Shown here one piece after another: positions 5,572 to 8,421 of a stretch of 8,421 nucleotides of DNA (its first letter is position 1; every line of letters begins with the position of its first letter). The stretch is from Candidatus Hydrogenedentota bacterium (GTDB lineage: Bacteria; UBA8481; J006): positions 1 through 8,421 of the forward strand of contig RFFU01000059.1 in assembly GCA_003697085.1 (NCBI GenBank), written 5' to 3'. The notes below the pieces were generated by a model. That model saw nothing but the letters and a program-made list of their open reading frames with translations. It was not told where the DNA came from and ran no database searches. A program made the translations under genes and the position numbers.

Positions 5572-8046
5572 ATGAGATTACCACTGACGGAACGAGCGAA
5601 GCGTGTCCTCGAATTGGCGGCGGCGGCCGCGCGAAGCCTCAACTGGGATTACATCGGCACGGAACACATTCTTCTTGGGATATTGCGGGAGGGGGGCGGA
5701 GTCGGGATCGAGGCTTTGAAGCGGGTCGGAATCGATCCTTCCGCTCTGCTTGTCGAAGTAGAAGAGAACCTTTCGACCGGTTCCAATGTCCGGCAGGAAG
5801 GCGACCTGCCGTATTCGCCGCGAGCCCGGGCGGTCTTGGACATTGCGGAGCGGGAGGCGCGGAGCGCCAACCAGAACTACATCGGAAGTGAACACATCCT
5901 CCTCGGCCTTGTCGCCGAAGAAGAGGGCGGAGCGGCCCAAATCCTCCTTTCCCACCGAATCGATGTGGAACAATTGCGGGCGGCCGTTGCCTCAATTATG
6001 GGGATTCCCCCCGGTGGAATTCCGGCTCATTCTCCCGCCGCCTCCGCCGCGCAGGGCCAAAAGAGAAAGTCCCGGACTCCGGCGACCGACAGTTTCAGCC
6101 GAGACCTCACTGACTTGGCGCGGAAGGGGGAACTCGACCCCGTCATCGGAAGAGAGAGTGAGATCGAGCGCGTGATTCAGATTCTCGCCAGGCGGACGAA
6201 AAACAACCCCGTACTCATCGGCGATCCCGGTGTCGGCAAGACGGCCGTTGTCGAGGGTCTGGCACAGTTGATCGTCAAGAACCAAGTCCCCGACGTTCTC
6301 AAGAAAAAACGCATTATGACCCTCGATCTCGGGGCCATCGTCGCTGGGACGAAGTATCGGGGCGAGTTTGAGGAACGCCTGAAACGCATTCTCAAGGAGA
6401 TCAGCGTCGTGAAAAACATCATTCTTTTCATTGACGAGGTTCATCTGCTCGTGGGAGCCGGAAGCGCGGAGGGGTCCCTCGACGCCGCCAATATCCTCAA
6501 ACCTCCCCTGGCGCGCGGTGAGATCCAGTGTATCGGAGCCACCACGCTCGAGGAATATAGAAAATACGTCGAAGCCGACTCCGCGCTGGAACGCCGCTTT
6601 CAGATGGTGATGGTCGAGGAACCCACCGTCGATGAAACCATCGATATTCTCAAAGGCCTCCACGAACGATACGCCGCTCATCACGGGGTGATCTATACCG
6701 AGGAGGCGCTCGAGGCGTGCGCTCGCTGTTCCGCGCGCTATATCTCGGATCGCTTCCTTCCGGACAAGGCGATCGATCTTCTCGATGAAGCCGGTTCCGT
6801 CGTGAAACTGAGCGCCGTCTCGGAAGACCCGCGAATTCGGGAACTGCAGGAGCAATTGGAGGAACTGTCTCGGAAGAAGGCCGAGGCCGCGGAAGCGGAA
6901 GAGTACGAAAAGTGCGCGGCCATCAAGGTCGATGAAGATAAAATCGCCGATGAGATCCGCGCCCTTCGCGAAAATCAGTCTCCGGAGGAAAAACCGCATG
7001 TGACCGCCGAGGATATCTATGAAGTCGTGGCTCGCTGGACGGGAATCGACGTAACGCGACTGCAGGAAGATGAATCGGAGCGTCTTTTGAGAATGGAGGA
7101 AGAGATCGCCCGGCGATTCATCAATCAGAAGGAAGCCGTGCATGTGGTCGCCCGCGCGATTCGACGAGGCCGAACCGGGCTCAAGGATCCGAAGCGCCCC
7201 ACCGGCTCCTTCCTCTTCCTCGGTCCCACCGGCGTCGGAAAGACGGAACTGGCGCGGGCTCTGGCGGAATTCCTCTTCGGAGACGAGGATTCGCTGATCC
7301 GAATCGATATGAGCGAGTTTATGGAGAGGCATTCCGTTTCGCGACTCATCGGCGCCCCGCCGGGATATGTCGGTTACGACGAGGGAGGCGTCTTGACGGA
7401 GGCGGTCCGTCGGCGGCCGTATTCCGTCGTCCTCTTTGACGAAGTAGAAAAGGCTCATCCGGAGGTCTTCCACACCCTGCTCCAAGTCCTCGATGACGGC
7501 CGCCTCAGCGATTCCCTCGGTCATACCGTCGATTTTCGGAATACCGTTATCATCCTGACCTCCAACAGCGGCGCGCGTGATATCGCCCGTGGACACGGCG
7601 TCGGGTTCTCGCGCGGAGATGAGGAAACGACCTACGAAGAAATTCGGGCCAAAATCATGGAGGAGGTCAAACGGATCTTCTCGCCCGAGTTTCTCAATCG
7701 CCTCGATGAAACAATCGTCTTTCGTCCGTTGACCCGCGACGACATCGGAGCCATCGCCGTGCTGATGGTCAATCGTTTGGTCGAGCGGCTGAAGCAGGAC
7801 CGTGGGATTGAGGTCGTCGTGGACGACTCCGCGATTCAACTCGTGGCGCGCGAGGGATACGATCCCAAGATGGGGGCAAGGCCCCTCCGCCGTGTGATCC
7901 AGAAGAAGATCGAGGACGGTCTCGCCGAGGAATTACTCAAGCGCGGTTCGATTCGCCGCATTCTGGTAACCGCTGAGGGGGATGAGATCCGTTTCCGCGA
8001 ACTTCGTGAAGAACCGGAGCCCGAGGAAGTCGGTCGATCGAACTAG
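5572..8046 (+). CDS. clpC: ClpC-type AAA+ unfoldase, ATPase subunit of the Clp protease
   Basis: This 824-residue protein matches ClpC in length and order. Two Clp_N repeats (about 4-70 and 79-145) each contain an NYIG/DYIG-(S/T)EHILLG core. The first AAA+ module has Walker A GDPGVGKT (217-224) and Walker B with Asp288/Glu289. A middle UVR-like coiled segment (about 420-465) distinguishes ClpC from ClpA and ClpB. The second module has Walker A GPTGVGKT (551-558), Walker B Asp623/Glu624 and a VGF tripeptide (677-679) where ClpP-binding loops sit. A D2-small domain closes it (LNRLDE...[12 protein letters not shown]). It should unfold substrates and feed them to ClpP in the cytosol, using adaptor proteins in known cases. 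The ATG at 5572 leads directly into LTERAKRVL, the usual ClpC beginning; an ATG at 5557 would add five residues. No clpP, mcsAB or ctsR gene is next to it. Minor oddities are INQ where IGQ is usual before the second module, and [10 protein letters not shown] for ILKPALARGE. Confidence 0.96.
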   Translation: MRLPLTERAKRVLELAAAAARSLNWDYIGTEHILLGILREGGGVGIEALKRVGIDPSALLVEVEENLSTGSNVRQEGDLPYSPRARAVLDIAEREARSANQNYIGSEHILLGLVAEEEGGAAQILLSHRIDVEQLRAAVASIMGIPPGGIPAHSPAASAAQGQKRKSRTPATDSFSRDLTDLARKGELDPVIGRESEIERVIQILARRTKNNPVLIGDPGVGKTAVVEGLAQLIVKNQVPDVLKKKRIMTLDLGAIVAGTKYRGEFEERLKRILKEISVVKNIILFIDEVHLLVGAGSAEGSLDAANILKPPLARGEIQCIGATTLEEYRKYVEADSALERRFQMVMVEEPTVDETIDILKGLHERYAAHHGVIYTEEALEACARCSARYISDRFLPDKAIDLLDEAGSVVKLSAVSEDPRIRELQEQLEELSRKKAEAAEAEEYEKCAAIKVDEDKIADEIRALRENQSPEEKPHVTAEDIYEVVARWTGIDVTRLQEDESERLLRMEEEIARRFINQKEAVHVVARAIRRGRTGLKDPKRPTGSFLFLGPTGVGKTELARALAEFLFGDEDSLIRIDMSEFMERHSVSRLIGAPPGYVGYDEGGVLTEAVRRRPYSVVLFDEVEKAHPEVFHTLLQVLDDGRLSDSLGHTVDFRNTVIILTSNSGARDIARGHGVGFSRGDEETTYEEIRAKIMEEVKRIFSPEFLNRLDETIVFRPLTRDDIGAIAVLMVNRLVERLKQDRGIEVVVDDSAIQLVAREGYDPKMGARPLRRVIQKKIEDGLAEELLKRGSIRRILVTAEGDEIRFRELREEPEPEEVGRSN

Positions 8047-8142
8047 ATCAGATTTCACCGATCCGCTACACATAAAGCCGGCTACAAAGCAGCATCTTCT
8101 TCGTCCTCGGCGAAAAATGCCCTCGGCGTAGCGCAAGGCTAG

Positions 8143-8153
8143 CGGCAATGCCG
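8143..8153. repeat. Short palindrome CGGCAATGCCG
   Basis: This is a perfect five-base inverted pair around a single base. It shares the GGCAA...TGCC core of the two larger hairpins downstream, so it may be a decayed member of the same repeat family. It lies 97 bp after the clpC stop codon. Confidence 0.4.
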
Positions 8154-8254
8154 GGAGCTTAAGGGGCTGACTCAGACACTGGTTCTCCTCAGGCTGCCGG
8201 TATTCCCCCCACGCCTGTTCGGGGCTGTATCAAAAGGGGGCGATGAACGTAGCC

Positions 8255-8269
8255 CAGGCATCTTGCCTG
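8255..8269. repeat. Palindromic repeat CAGGCA-TCT-TGCCTG
   Basis: This is a perfect six-pair stem with a three-base loop. Its reverse complement contains GGCAAGATGCC, nearly the same core as GGCAAGGATGCC in the next hairpin, so the two are related and lie in opposite orientation. It looks like a dispersed intergenic palindrome (REP-like), not a terminator, since no T-run follows. Confidence 0.6.
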
Positions 8270-8306
8270 CCGATCGCGGTGCCGGAAACACGCTCCCCAC
8301 GTTTTT

Positions 8307-8324
8307 GCGGGCAAGGATGCCCGC
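8307..8324. repeat. Perfect hairpin GCGGGCA-AGGA-TGCCCGC
   Basis: Seven perfect GC-rich pairs close a four-base loop. The hairpin is preceded by five T residues and followed by GCCC and then the GTGCG of the intron-like sequence. Its position 4 bp before the putative intron suits class C group II introns, which insert just after stem-loops and pair with about four bases of 5' exon. Confidence 0.65.
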
Positions 8325-8328
8325 GCCC

Positions 8329-8421
8329 GTGCGCCCATGAGCGTACATGGTCAGAGAGGTGAAAGTCCTCTTCAGGCAGACACTCTCCGGCCTGTAACCA
8401 AATGTAACTGCGTCGCCGTGA
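8329..8421 (+). mobile_element. Probable 5' end of a group II intron (cut by window end)
   Basis: The stretch starts GTGCGCCCATGAGCG, fitting the GUGYG 5' boundary of group II introns. It continues with AGAGGTGAAAGTCCTCT (8355-8371), a stem-loop of the GGTGAAAGTCC type common in domain I of bacterial group II introns, then with CCTGTAACCAAATGTAACTGCG. It ends in GTCGCCGTGA, half of what would be a GTGA-tetraloop stem. Such introns are ribozymes that splice from RNA and move with an intron-encoded reverse transcriptase. That gene, and domains V and VI, would lie beyond the window, so neither completeness nor activity can be judged. The assignment rests on recalled family consensus, not a structural search; a fragment is equally possible. 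Confidence 0.68.

Larger units (their letters stand above)
8047..8328. other. Non-coding spacer between clpC and the intron-like sequence
   Basis: No credible gene is present here; a short minus-strand open frame running back into clpC looks like a shadow. The spacer holds a direct repeat CCTCGGCG (8105-8112 and 8121-8128) and three palindromes listed separately. No T-run-type terminator for clpC is clear; the T5 at 8302-8306 precedes a hairpin instead of following one. Confidence 0.6.

Noticed and set aside
6250-6275. TGGCAC resembling a sigma-54 -24 element
   Set aside because: It lies inside clpC coding sequence, and no TTGC -12 element follows at the required spacing.
5992-7839. 615-codon open frame on the minus strand opposite clpC
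   Set aside because: It has no recognisable domain and lies wholly antisense to conserved ClpC modules; length alone is explained by codon bias.
7933-8148. 71-codon minus-strand frame across the end of clpC
   Set aside because: It is half antisense to clpC, half intergenic repeat, with no domain or start signal.

Overview
The window suggests a Gram-negative-type bacterium of moderately high G+C from a lineage I cannot place. It pairs a GAF-domain histidine kinase with an NtrC-type sigma-54 activator. It has a ClpC with a UVR linker, a protein found in Firmicutes, actinobacteria, cyanobacteria, spirochaetes and many delta-like or uncultured phyla, but not in typical enterics. It also has an orphan Flp-type prepilin. 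No rRNA, tRNA or CRISPR array is visible.

Left part (1-3426, + strand). Bases 1-99 are the 3' end of a P-II nitrogen regulatory gene (glnB/glnK family), in a different frame from the next gene. A short spacer follows, with a strong hairpin and a promoter-like sequence. Then comes a two-gene operon: a soluble GAF-GAF histidine kinase (266-1960) overlapping by 4 bp a sigma-54-dependent response regulator (1957-3345). Together they form a complete two-component relay. The neighbouring P-II gene makes nitrogen or metabolic sensing a reasonable but unproven guess. A hairpin plus T-run closes the operon.

Middle part (3459-4600). Two overlapping genes lie on the minus strand: a two-helix membrane protein ending in a bare HAMP-like segment, and a tiny Flp/Fap-type prepilin. 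Next to them is a repeat island. Two arms of a CACAGAG-type inverted repeat enclose about 146 bp that I cannot assign.

Right part (4597-8421, + strand). Two small overlapping genes for unrecognised multi-pass membrane proteins are followed by a complete clpC. After clpC there is a 282-bp spacer with three palindromes sharing a GGCAA...TGCC core. From 8329 to the window edge the sequence resembles the 5' end of a group II intron, starting 4 bp after a perfect hairpin.

Across the window, four transcription-unit starts have a -10-like hexamer only 6-10 bp before the ATG and no well-placed Shine-Dalgarno sequence, which suggests leaderless transcripts. Genes inside the units start by overlapping the gene before. 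I see no convincing new biochemical system. The most interesting points are the leaderless pattern, the HAMP/prepilin pair, the repeat island, the two unknown membrane proteins and the apparent intron at the edge.
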